Shown here: positions 1 through 6,671 of the stretch, piece after piece
Layout of the letters: each line of letters opens with the position of its first letter
How positions within the stretch are numbered: the first letter of the stretch is position 1
Made by a program: the position numbers and the translations under genes
Assembly: GCA_964524965.1 (NCBI GenBank)
Contig: CAZGDY010000085.1
Span: 1-7,551 of the forward strand
DNA from: Kmv34 sp964524965
Lineage (GTDB): Bacteria; Aerophobota; Aerophobia; Aerophobales; B3-G15
Reading direction: 5' to 3'
DNA: 7,551 nt
The notes under the pieces: model-generated
Told to the model about the DNA's origin: nothing
Databases searched by the model: none
What the model saw: only the letters and a program-made list of their open reading frames with translations

Positions 1-1037
1 ATCCCTAAACCAAAAAAAAATGCATAAAAGTAAGATATCCGGTTGTGTAAACCTTTTTCCAGAAGTAAAAGTATAAAAAGACCCAGAATCGAGAAAAGGC
101 ATCCCAAGGTAAATGTTTTTTCTCTGCCAATTTTATCGGAGAGAAACCCACCACCCAGAGTTCCCAGAAATAACATTATTCCCCAGAAAGCAATTACTGA
201 AGAGGTTAAGGTATTGCTAAGTCCCGCATCTCTCATCAGAGCGATTTGGTGAACTACTATGAAGTTTTCGACAAGTCCAAAGATGCAGAAAAAAGTCAAA
301 AAAATAAGCCAAAACTGATAAGTTTGCATAGCTTTTTTTAGAGTCCAGCTGGTGTTTACCCATTTTTTATTTATTTTTATTGCGTTCTGGGCCCAACGAG
401 AAGTCAATTTTTCTTTTTTTAAAAGATGAGCACCATCTGGTAAAAGATTCATATCTTCGGGTCTGTGGTGTGAAAAAATTGCAATCAAAGGTAATAAAAT
501 AGCTCCCATGAGGATGCCAATCAAAAGGAAAGATGTGCGCCAGCCAAATTTTGCAGTTAAGTATTGTACGAGAGGAACTATTGCAAGGAAAGATACTCCC
601 CATCCTGAGGCAAGTATTCCAAAGACCATTCCTCGTTTCAGAACAAACCAGTTAGACAATAAAGGAAGAATAGCTGGATATCCTATTAAACTATGCCCTA
701 TAGCACTTACAACGCCAAATAACAGGTAAAAATGATATATGGTATTTGCTTTGCTGCACAGCATAATAGCTAAAGTCAAAATAATTCCACCGGTCAAAAG
801 AACTCTTTTAGAGCCAAATTTATCTACTAGAGCTCCAGCAAAGGGAGCAGTTATCCCGTATGTAATTATGCTAATAGAGAAAATGCCGGCAGTGTTGGCT
901 CTGCTCCATCCAAACTCATCCAGAATCTCCACATAAAAAACGGAAAAGGAGTTGCGAGCTCCATAGGTTAAAACCATAGTAATAAAAGATATGGCCAAAA
1001 TAATCCAGCCATAAAAAAATAAAGGTTTTTTGCTCAT
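1..1037 (-). CDS. MFS transporter, monocarboxylate/OFA-like, 3' end outside the window
   Basis: An inner-membrane secondary transporter of the major facilitator superfamily. The frame starts at ATG 1037-1035 and stays open for 345 codons to the left edge, so the C-terminal part (roughly 60-80 residues for this family) is missing. The N-terminus has FFYGWIILAISF at about residues 7-18, typical of monocarboxylate/oxalate-formate-type MFS members. Loop 2-3 carries the MFS motif A (GALVDKFGSKR, residues 68-78), and the equivalent loop of the second half has GGGFLSDKIGREK (295-307). A charged cytoplasmic loop with RPEDMNLLPDG (192-202) separates the two six-helix halves. Small organic anions are the likely substrate class, but this is inferred from family only. 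The start has no clear SD sequence; an in-frame TAA lies not far upstream, and the MSKKPLFFYGW start fits the family. The gene is transcribed away from the small membrane-protein gene, and a perfect FNR-like palindrome lies in the shared upstream region. Confidence 0.9.
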   Translation of the reverse strand, partial: MSKKPLFFYGWIILAISFITMVLTYGARNSFSVFYVEILDEFGWSRANTAGIFSISIITYGITAPFAGALVDKFGSKRVLLTGGIILTLAIMLCSKANTIYHFYLLFGVVSAIGHSLIGYPAILPLLSNWFVLKRGMVFGILASGWGVSFLAIVPLVQYLTAKFGWRTSFLLIGILMGAILLPLIAIFSHHRPEDMNLLPDGAHLLKKEKLTSRWAQNAIKINKKWVNTSWTLKKAMQTYQFWLIFLTFFCIFGLVENFIVVHQIALMRDAGLSNTLTSSVIAFWGIMLFLGTLGGGFLSDKIGREKTFTLGCLFSILGLFILLLLEKGLHNRISYFYAFFFGLG

Positions 1038-1087
1038 ATTTAGATATATTAAAAGAAAAAGTTAACAGAGGCAATCAGTCGAATTAA

Positions 1088-1116
1088 ATTATCTTGCTTG
1101 CGATGAGTTCATAAAA
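1088..1116 (-). promoter_or_regulatory. Candidate promoter of the MFS gene
   Basis: On the minus strand GATAAT (1093-1088) is one base from the -10 consensus. Seventeen bases upstream the -35 position (1116-1111) reads TTTTAT, a poor match. A weak -35 next to an FNR-like palindrome centred about 45 bp upstream of the expected start is what an activator-dependent promoter would look like. The spacing is a few bases longer than the classic -41.5 arrangement. Confidence 0.3.
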
Positions 1117-1117
1117 C

Positions 1118-1135
1118 TTTTGATTTATATCAAAA
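1118..1135. promoter_or_regulatory. FNR/CRP-family binding site (perfect TTGAT-N4-ATCAA)
   Basis: The palindrome TTTTGAT-TTAT-ATCAAAA has 7-bp arms. Its core, 1120-1133, matches the published FNR consensus TTGAT-N4-ATCAA at all ten defined positions. It lies 82 bp upstream of the MFS start codon on the minus strand and 128 bp upstream of the 1264 gene on the plus strand. It sits directly before a candidate -10 box for the MFS gene, at an activator-like distance. A Crp/Fnr-family regulator is inferred. Its identity and signal (oxygen, NO, redox) cannot be read from the site. Confidence 0.5.
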
Positions 1136-1205
1136 AATAGTTGGAAATTGTCTTGTTTAATAAGGTTGAGGGAAGAAAAAAATTTTACTGCAGCATTAAC
1201 ATTTC

Positions 1206-1237
1206 TTGTTATTTTAATGAGAAAAAGGTAGTATAGT
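1206..1237 (+). promoter_or_regulatory. Weak promoter candidate for the 1264 gene
   Basis: TTGTTA (1206-1211) lies 17 bp before TAGTAT (1229-1234). The overlapping TATAGT (1232-1237) is a better -10 but leaves a 20-bp spacer. The region is A+T-rich, so chance matches are common. The site lies shortly before the SD sequence AAGGGGG (1252-1258). Confidence 0.25.
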
Positions 1238-1263
1238 ATTTAAAATAAAATAAGGGGGCAAAA

Positions 1264-1599
1264 ATGTTAGCACTGGGAGTGATTGTAGGTTTTATTGCTA
1301 TGATTTTTCTTAATTTTATTCCCATTCTTGGACCAATACTGGCTGGTTTTATTGGAGGAATTATTGCTGGAGGTGGGGTAGGCAGGGGTGCTCTTGCTGG
1401 ATTTTTGAGTGGGGTAATTGGGGCCTTAATTGTCTGGTTTCTTCTTGGTTCTCTGGGAATAGTTATTGGAGGTGTTATGGGTGGTCTGATTGGCAGTATT
1501 ATTGGGGCTGGCCTTGTAATTCTTTCCTTATACGCAGCTTTTTTGGGTCTTATTGGGGGAGCAATTGGCGGTGTTCTTAGAAGGAAAAAATCAAAGTGA
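1264..1599 (+). CDS. Small glycine-zipper membrane protein, DUF5518-like
   Basis: A 111-residue, almost wholly hydrophobic protein with about four membrane segments (roughly residues 2-18, 21-36, 45-70 and 72-103) and a basic tail (RRKKSK) that should stay in the cytoplasm. Glycine-zipper patterns fill it: GFIGGIIAGGGVGRGALAG at 28-46, GGVMGGLIGSIIGAG at 69-83 and GLIGGAIGG at 95-103. This layout resembles the DUF5518 family of small membrane proteins, common in methanogenic archaea and some anaerobic bacteria. The function is unknown, and no catalytic residues are visible. The start is supported by AAGGGGG six bases upstream of ATG. The stop codon lies in a probable terminator hairpin, suggesting a single-gene transcript. 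The family call rests on composition and motif pattern only; another small Gly-rich membrane family is possible. Confidence 0.8.
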   Translation: MLALGVIVGFIAMIFLNFIPILGPILAGFIGGIIAGGGVGRGALAGFLSGVIGALIVWFLLGSLGIVIGGVMGGLIGSIIGAGLVILSLYAAFLGLIGGAIGGVLRRKKSK

Positions 1600-1615
1600 T
1601 TGTTCACCTTTTTTT
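1596..1615 (+). terminator. Probable intrinsic terminator after the 1264 gene
   Basis: GTGA (1596-1599) pairs with TCAC (1604-1607) across the loop TTGT, followed by C and seven T residues (1609-1615). The three A bases before the stem could pair with the first Ts around a bulged C. The stem is short, but the T tract and its position exactly at the stop codon are typical. Confidence 0.4.
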
Positions 1616-1812
1616 AAATTTAAACTATAATTGGGTAAATGGGGTTGAAGGCAATCTCTTGATAATTGTGAGTTCTATTAGTACAGTAATTAATGCTATT
1701 GATGGAAAGTTATCCTCAAATGTTTATATCTTATGTCTGGGAGTGAGCAATTCTATTAAGATCTCTGATCAAATAAAAAGATTATCACAATAAAACAAAA
1801 ATGGGGGGAGCG

Positions 1813-2112
1813 ATGTTATTTAACAGGTTATCGGTAAGAAAATATCTAGGTGTAGTGCTGATTATCTTAAGTATTATTCTCTTTTTAAATCAAGTAGGTC
1901 TCATTTTACCTTCCAATTTAATTCCTTTTCCGCGTAATCGAGGAACAGTAGTAACCATCTCGATGGGAGCTCTGGTCGGCGGTATTTATCTTGTAGCAGG
2001 ACCTGTAGGAGTGCTCATTACTTTAATTCCTCTAACAAGCTTAGGTTTTAGCGGATGTGGAGGCCAAAAACCAGGAGAGGATTTAGGTGAGCCTCCCACT
2101 CCTCCGCCTTAG
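1813..2112 (+). CDS. Small membrane protein of unknown function, proline-rich tail
   Basis: I do not recognise this 99-residue protein. It has a short basic N-terminus (NRLSVRK), a hydrophobic segment at about residues 11-32, a short loop with PRNRG, and a long hydrophobic segment at about 46-76. The tail is hydrophilic and Gly/Pro-rich, with one Cys (SGCGGQKPGED) and a PPTPPP end. ATG 1801 would add four residues (MGGA), but it has no SD sequence, and its own GGGGGGAG (1803-1810) would act as the SD for ATG 1813 at short spacing. I therefore prefer 1813. The gene stands between the glycine-zipper gene and the VOC gene on the same strand, with gaps of about 200 and 80 bp. The N-terminal helix with a following loop could suggest a sensor or small accessory protein, but nothing supports a specific role. 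Confidence 0.6.
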   Translation: MLFNRLSVRKYLGVVLIILSIILFLNQVGLILPSNLIPFPRNRGTVVTISMGALVGGIYLVAGPVGVLITLIPLTSLGFSGCGGQKPGEDLGEPPTPPP

Positions 2113-2190
2113 TCTTTTTTTCTCGGCTCCTTTAACATTTTCTTTAATTAAATTGACTCTACTTAAAAAAAACATGAGGAGGAAACGAAG

Positions 2191-2652
2191 ATGAAAATTA
2201 ACCAGGAAATAAGAGAAAGGCTGACTCTTCCTGCTGTTAGCCACATTGGAGTAGTTGTTAAAGATATCGATAAAACAATAAAGTATTACGAAAAGGGATT
2301 AAGTTTAGGACCTTTTGTTAAAATAGAATCTTCTTTCACGGAGATATTTTATTACGGTAAATTGGTAAATTCTCTGTGGGTAATGGGTTTTTGTTCTTTG
2401 GGCCCGGTGGAATTTGAACTTGTCCAACCTATTTCTAAACTTACCATTTACCATGATTTTTTAAAAGAAAAAGGCGAAGGGATACATCACTTAGGGTTTG
2501 ATGTAAAAGATATAGATGAAAAGCTAACTCTTTGTGAAAAAATGGGAATTCAAGTACTCCAGAGTGGTCGGAATTCTGCGGTTTATTTTGCTTATTTAGA
2601 TACGGTGGAGATTGGAGGAGTAATCTTTGAACTGGTACAACGGACAAGTTAA
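2191..2652 (+). CDS. VOC-family protein, methylmalonyl-CoA epimerase/glyoxalase-like
   Basis: A 153-residue protein with two beta-alpha-beta-beta-beta modules of the vicinal oxygen chelate fold. The first module starts at AVSHIGVVVKDIDKTIKYY (residues 15-33) and the second at GIHHLGFDVKDIDEKL (97-112). Likely metal ligands are His18, Glu76 (EFELVQP; Gln is usual here in methylmalonyl-CoA epimerases), His100 and Glu147 (VIFELVQ), in the order expected for this fold. The length and the HIGVVVKDID start resemble methylmalonyl-CoA epimerases, cytoplasmic enzymes linking propionate/odd-chain metabolism to succinyl-CoA. A mutase gene is not visible nearby, so the substrate is open; glyoxalase- or dioxygenase-like activity is possible. 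GAGGAGG (2175-2181) lies nine bases before the ATG and makes the start secure. The gene appears isolated: about 240 bp without a gene follow it. Confidence 0.85.
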   Translation: MKINQEIRERLTLPAVSHIGVVVKDIDKTIKYYEKGLSLGPFVKIESSFTEIFYYGKLVNSLWVMGFCSLGPVEFELVQPISKLTIYHDFLKEKGEGIHHLGFDVKDIDEKLTLCEKMGIQVLQSGRNSAVYFAYLDTVEIGGVIFELVQRTS

Positions 2653-2789
2653 AGAGTTTGAGAAAGCTATGTTAATGGGAGAAGAAAAAGATATAGAGTT
2701 AATTTTCCAGATAATAGTATTAATGTGACTAATATTTCTAAAACTAATCGTCCTGAATCCTAACTTAATGGATGTGCTCTATCCGGGGC

Positions 2790-2808
2790 TTAAAACATAC
2801 TGTTTTAA
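2790..2808. promoter_or_regulatory. Palindrome upstream of the EamA gene, possible operator
   Basis: TTAAAACA-TAC-TGTTTTAA is a perfect inverted repeat with 8-bp arms and a 3-bp centre, about 85 bp upstream of the EamA start. It could be an operator or a small RNA hairpin. It has no T tract, so it is not a standard terminator. Palindromes of this quality arise by chance in A+T-rich DNA, so confidence is low. The rest of 2653-2893 holds nothing I recognise. Confidence 0.25.
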
Positions 2809-2893
2809 TGTATCTTGGTGGATAGATTTTTGAAATTTAGCCTGAATCTAATGGGGTTTTTGCTATATTTTTTGTTAGAGGAGGAAAGAAACA

Positions 2894-3766
2894 TTGGTGC
2901 GAAGCTCGCTTTACCGCTCGGGGGTTATCATGAGCGTTGGTGGTGCGCTGCTGTGGAGCATCGGGGGATTGGGTATTCGCTCGGTGCAGGCAGGTCCCTG
3001 GCTTATTATTTTTTGGCGATCCCTGTTTATGACAATAACAGTGTTTATCTATGTGCTTGTGCGCTATCGCTCTCGTACTTTGAAAGCATTCCGGTGTACT
3101 GGTCTGGAGGGCTTAGCGGTGGGCGGATGTCTTGCGGCAGCATTTACCTTTTACGTTATGGCGATTGTTCATACCGCGGTTGCTAATGCACTCATCCTTC
3201 AGGGTACAGCCCCTCTTCTTGCTGCTTTGTTCGGGTGGTGGTTCCTCAAAGAAAAAGTCTCCTGGGTAACCTTCTTACTTATTGGTTTTGCTATTGGGGG
3301 CGCTGTTATTATGCTTTCTGGTTCGGTTGGGTCCATAATGATTATCGGTGACCTTTTTGGGCTTGGGATAGCCTTGGTTTTTAGTGCCAGCATTGTTATC
3401 GTTCGGGGAACTCGAAAGATTGATATGGTACCAGCCGCATGTATTGGTGGTGTCATCTCAGTTGTTGTGGCATTTTTCATGTCCAATGGTGCAATAAGTG
3501 TGAGCCAAGGCGACCTGGCTATTTTGGCTTTTTTAGGAATAGTACAGCTTGGTATTGCCTTTTGTCTTTTCCTCAGCGGTTCGCGTCATTTGCCACCAGC
3601 TGAGAGTGGTCTCATTACACTTCTTGAGACTGCTGTTGGTCCGATGTTAGTATGGTTTTTTATAGGTGAGAGCTTAACGACACATGCAATTATTGGTGGA
3701 ATAGCGATAGTTAGCGTACTCGTTGTTCGTCCAGTGCTCTTATCACGAGTGGTAAGAGTTCATTAA
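2894..3766 (+). CDS. EamA/DMT-family transporter
   Basis: A 290-residue inner-membrane protein of the drug/metabolite transporter superfamily with two tandem EamA repeats of five helices each, the normal length for the family. The first repeat covers about residues 9-122. It has GALLWSIGGLGIRSVQAGPW early, the FWRSLFM segment that usually ends helix 2, and the characteristic VANALILQGTAPLLAALFGWWFLKEKV (95-121). The second repeat starts near residue 130 and ends with AESGLITLLETAVGPMLVWFFIGE at 236-259, again typical. Such proteins export or exchange amino acids, nucleotides or other metabolites; the substrate cannot be predicted. The first codon is TTG (2894) or GTG (2897). GGAGG at 2880-2884 is 9 bp from TTG and 12 bp from GTG, favouring TTG. 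The gene's 5' half is clearly richer in G+C than neighbouring genes (about 65% for 2941-3000), suggesting acquisition from elsewhere. It converges on the glycosyltransferase gene across about 250 bp with no convincing terminator. Confidence 0.88.
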   Translation: MVRSSLYRSGVIMSVGGALLWSIGGLGIRSVQAGPWLIIFWRSLFMTITVFIYVLVRYRSRTLKAFRCTGLEGLAVGGCLAAAFTFYVMAIVHTAVANALILQGTAPLLAALFGWWFLKEKVSWVTFLLIGFAIGGAVIMLSGSVGSIMIIGDLFGLGIALVFSASIVIVRGTRKIDMVPAACIGGVISVVVAFFMSNGAISVSQGDLAILAFLGIVQLGIAFCLFLSGSRHLPPAESGLITLLETAVGPMLVWFFIGESLTTHAIIGGIAIVSVLVVRPVLLSRVVRVH

Positions 3767-4020
3767 AATATACTTCATTAGCATAATCATTATATAAACC
3801 AGGTGTTAGCTTTCTATTATTGTTTTCTCTAAAACCTGCTTAAGAATCTTTACTCCCCTTTTTCAGGAAAATCTTTCCTCAATTAAGACACGATTATTTT
3901 TGTTGATTTATTTGTAGAGCTGGTCTATCAATAACTTTATTACGAGGAAATTTCTTTGGTATAAATAATATTTTTATATGTTTTTGTTTTTTTTTGTTAG
4001 TTAGAGAATAAGGGGCGTTT

Positions 4021-5214
4021 CTATTTGAGAATTCCCCGACCTAATGCAGCTTGAGCCAACTCTTGCCACTTAGTGGTGAGCTCGTTAAGCCACGTTGAAG
4101 TGTCCAGTTTCTCAAATGGATTATTACGAGCTAGGTCGATATTTTTATCGCACTCATTTACACCTTTTTCATCTGAGAGTTTTTTGTATTCTTTTCTCAG
4201 GAGCTCATTTGTCCTGATAATTCGATTCTCCAGGTCAGAACCGAGAAACATACCGGGGTAAGGCATTAACTTTTTCTGACTAATATCTTTTACTTTGTTG
4301 TGATCGGCTATTTTCTTCCTCTCATACAGGAATCGTTTTGCATCTTCTCGTAGACTTTTCCAGAGCGGTCTAAAGAACTTTGGTGGCAAATGCTTAACAT
4401 ATAGTTCCCTGTCAAGCCAGAAAGTTATGCCATTAATCTTGAGATTAATCAGGAAATCAATATCCTCTCCTCGAGTAATAAGCGGGTCAAAAGGAACTTT
4501 CATTAGTGCATCGCGGTGAATTACCATATTGCCTCCAAAGACAAAAGGGGTGGGTTTCAGACGAGGAGGTTTTCCAATAATTAACTCAAATGCTTCGTTC
4601 ATAGCGGATGCGTTGTTCCAATAACTTTTACGCCACTCAGGTACCTGGCGCTCATCAAGTCGGTAGCTATCAGGTTGAAGGTAATAGCCTGCCACTGCTT
4701 GAATTAAGTGACCTTGATGTGAAGTTCCAATGAATTTCTTAGCCTTGCTCAAAAATCTTTTCTCGGTGATGAGCTCATCGTCGTCGAGGAATACGGTTAT
4801 CTCACTTCCATTGAGAATACCAGCTAACGAACAGATATTTCTCACAGCTGAGTAACCCTGTAAATTGATAAGCTCACAAGTAGTTGGTGGTACACCTTCT
4901 TTAACAAGGCTACGCCGGAGTTTGTCGAGGGTCTGGCTGTGTAAAATAGTTATATCATACTTTTTATTATAGGGCTGGATTAATTGCTGTAGCCTGTTTG
5001 CGACCTTATTGGTGAGTCGAGGGGTATTGGCGACAGCAACAATAACTACTTTAAATTCTTCTGTGTCAAGTAACTCAAAGCTGTCTAGCAGTCGTCCCAG
5101 AGTCCCTTCTTTATTGAGCGGAGTTGGATGATCAAAAATAATCTCATCTTTAACTGACAATGGTTCATCTTCCAGACCCCAGTATGAAGGAACGACTATA
5201 GTTATACTTTCCAT
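4021..5214 (-). CDS. Glycosyltransferase, GT-A fold, family 2-like
   Basis: A 397-residue soluble protein; no membrane segment is visible. The N-terminus ITIVVPSYWG (residues 4-13) is the first strand of a GT-A nucleotide-sugar binding fold. GYSAVRNICSLAG (120-132) fits the segment before the catalytic core. VFLDDDELI (141-149) holds the metal-binding DXD-type motif. FVFGGNMVIHRDAL (224-237) is the acceptor-side GGN motif, and TRGEDIDFLINLKINGITFWL (247-267) contains the ED pair common in GT2 enzymes, followed by VKHLPP (273-278). The last 115 residues are hydrophilic and rich in Lys, Glu and Asp, and match nothing I recognise. It should transfer a sugar from a nucleotide donor to an unknown acceptor, possibly a polysaccharide or a small glycerate- or glycerol-type acceptor. 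An SD-like AGGAGA lies 12 bp before the ATG. The neighbouring permease operon ends about 80 bp upstream on the same strand; a functional link is not evident. Confidence 0.85.
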   Translation of the reverse strand: MESITIVVPSYWGLEDEPLSVKDEIIFDHPTPLNKEGTLGRLLDSFELLDTEEFKVVIVAVANTPRLTNKVANRLQQLIQPYNKKYDITILHSQTLDKLRRSLVKEGVPPTTCELINLQGYSAVRNICSLAGILNGSEITVFLDDDELITEKRFLSKAKKFIGTSHQGHLIQAVAGYYLQPDSYRLDERQVPEWRKSYWNNASAMNEAFELIIGKPPRLKPTPFVFGGNMVIHRDALMKVPFDPLITRGEDIDFLINLKINGITFWLDRELYVKHLPPKFFRPLWKSLREDAKRFLYERKKIADHNKVKDISQKKLMPYPGMFLGSDLENRIIRTNELLRKEYKKLSDEKGVNECDKNIDLARNNPFEKLDTSTWLNELTTKWQELAQAALGRGILK

Positions 5215-5295
5215 TGACTGTTTTGTCTCCTGATTCTTACCGGAAAAGTGTTTAAGATAGATTTTCCCTTTTTTTCAACTTCTCTCAGGACTAAA

Positions 5296-6105
5296 TTAAC
5301 TCATTTTTTTCTTTTTTTGTTGGTCTGTTTTTTTTATCTTCCTCATACAATATTCAATAGCATTGACAGGGCAAACATCCTTACATCTGTTGCACAGGTA
5401 ACATTCCTGTTTTAGATCAAGTTTGCCTGCCTCATTTGTGGGACAGATTTTCTCACATTTTTCACAATCAATGCAATCATCATTTCTTTTTAATTTAAGC
5501 AAACCTTTAACAGAAATTAAAGACAGTAAAGCACCATAAGGACAAAAAAACCAACAAAATGGCCGATAAACAAAGATGGAGATTGTTAACAAGACCAAAA
5601 ATATGTAGAAAAAAATTTAATTAATATCCAAACTGAAAAAATCATAAAAACCAAAAAATTTAAGAATGCCCATTGAAAAGATTACGCTTAAAACAACAAA
5701 TGCGGTAAAAAAAATCAGACGGAAAGCTATGGGTAGTGTTTTATTTTTGATTTTAAGTTTTTTTACTGGTATAAAATCAACAATTTCTTGCAGTGCACCT
5801 AGAGGACAGAGGTATCCACAGAATATTCTTCCAAATATAAATGTGAAAATAATAAATAACGCAAGACCAAGTATGGCAATTGGGATAGGTGCTCCAAGTT
5901 GTTTAACATTTCCGAGAAGAAGAACTTGGAGTTGATTCGGAAACATTGGTGCAAAAACCAAAAAACCCATCAGTACAGATATGATGAGAAATAAAGAGCC
6001 AATATTTCTATTAACCTTGTTTTTATAAAATAAACATACCAAAATAAACAAGGCAATTATCGCATAGATCATTCCAACTATTTTTGGTATGTTTCCCAAA
6101 ATCAT
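5296..6105 (-). pseudogene. NapH-like membrane [4Fe-4S] protein interrupted by one in-frame TAA
   Basis: Read as one frame this is 269 codons, about the usual size of NapH/YccM-type membrane Fe-S proteins, which pass electrons between the quinone pool or membrane partners and soluble acceptors. The N-terminal part (residues 1-162) has about four helices and RIFCGYLCPLGAL (93-105). The C-terminal part has the matching RPFCWFFCPYGALL (181-194), then two cytoplasmic ferredoxin motifs: CIDCEKCEKICP (Cys 211, 214, 217, 221) and CYLCNRCKDVCP (Cys 235, 238, 241, 245), each able to hold one [4Fe-4S] cluster. The only break is TAA at 5619-5617 (codon 163), in a linker between helices. Reading resumes in the same frame with IFFYIFLVLLTISIFVYRPF. 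No SD sequence precedes the downstream half, where TTG 5598 would be the best start, so restart is unlikely. The ATG overlaps the TGA of the upstream permease (ATGA), showing translational coupling. Options are a recent nonsense mutation, a sequencing error, or readthrough. Confidence 0.75.
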
Positions 6106-6671
6106 CTTTTAACACTTCTTTTCACATTCATTTTATTTCCTCTTTTATCCCATCCAATTATTTTTTCCACAACAACTCCCATAAGTATTACAAAAATAAC
6201 TGTTAAAATCAATCGTAAAAACATAAATTTTCCACCCAGAAATTGTAATTCAACCATTTCCTGCGGTATTTTAATACAGGCCCATGCCGAAAGAAAAACA
6301 ATGATGTTAGAAACACGGGCTCCTTTTTTAAGAAGGGTTGCAGCCATTGGAAAAGCTATATAAAGCGGTCCTGTGGGTAGCGTTCCAATAAGGATAGACA
6401 ATGCTATGCCTTTGATGCCTGAGGTTTTTCCTAAATGTTTTACGATTGTTTTATCAGAAATAAAAACAGCGAAAAGACCCATGAGTACCATCACTGCAGG
6501 AAAAATGATAATCATTTTAATAAAATATTCCTGGGCTGTTGAAGTTACAGGTCCAATTTTTTTTGGAAAAATAAATAGAAGAACTACGACAATAACAATA
6601 GTAATGCTAAGGAAAATCCAATCTCTTATCATTTTTTTCTTTTGTTTTGCCTGCTTTTTTCCCGGTTTCAT
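6102..6671 (-). CDS. Permease half-subunit, UPF0718/DUF318 (ArsP-like), C-terminal-type half
   Basis: A 189-residue membrane protein with a very basic N-terminus (KPGKKQAKQKKK) and about five helices. The core motif GTLPTGPLYIAFPMAATLLKKG (residues 96-117) is the conserved Gly/Pro-rich segment of the UPF0718 permeases, a family that includes the organoarsenical exporter ArsP. Full-length members have about 300-350 residues and two repeats; this gene encodes only one. Together with the neighbour (160 residues) it reaches full length, so the two products probably form a heterodimer. The ATG at 6671 lies inside the upstream gene's end (ATGA overlap, 6668-6671), and its stop overlaps the start of the Fe-S gene in the same way. 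The substrate is unknown. Arsenicals are one possibility, but other family members have no assigned cargo. Confidence 0.82.
   Translation of the reverse strand: MKPGKKQAKQKKKMIRDWIFLSITIVIVVVLLFIFPKKIGPVTSTAQEYFIKMIIIFPAVMVLMGLFAVFISDKTIVKHLGKTSGIKGIALSILIGTLPTGPLYIAFPMAATLLKKGARVSNIIVFLSAWACIKIPQEMVELQFLGGKFMFLRLILTVIFVILMGVVVEKIIGWDKRGNKMNVKRSVKR

Noticed and set aside
1209..1607. Long reverse frame opposite the glycine-zipper gene
   Set aside because: Pro/Ile-rich antisense shadow created by Gly/Ile codons of the real gene; no SD or family features.
1596..1793. 65-codon frame starting GTG and overlapping the end of the 1264 gene by 4 bp
   Set aside because: Its start lies in the probable terminator hairpin and its T tract, it has no recognisable family features, and a GTG start with only a distant AGAAGG is weak. 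A real small gene cannot be fully excluded.
2786..2795. Shared 10-mer GGGCTTAAAA here and at 7366-7375, possibly a repeat
   Set aside because: Flanking bases differ at once; a single shared 10-mer in 7.5 kb is within chance.
2815..3186. Plus-strand frame overlapping the start of the EamA gene
   Set aside because: Out-of-frame shadow; the EamA frame has the family motifs and the SD site.
3865..3879. Hairpin AGGAAA-ATC-TTTCCT between the convergent EamA and glycosyltransferase genes, as a terminator
   Set aside because: The stem is short and A/T-rich, and no T tract follows on either strand.
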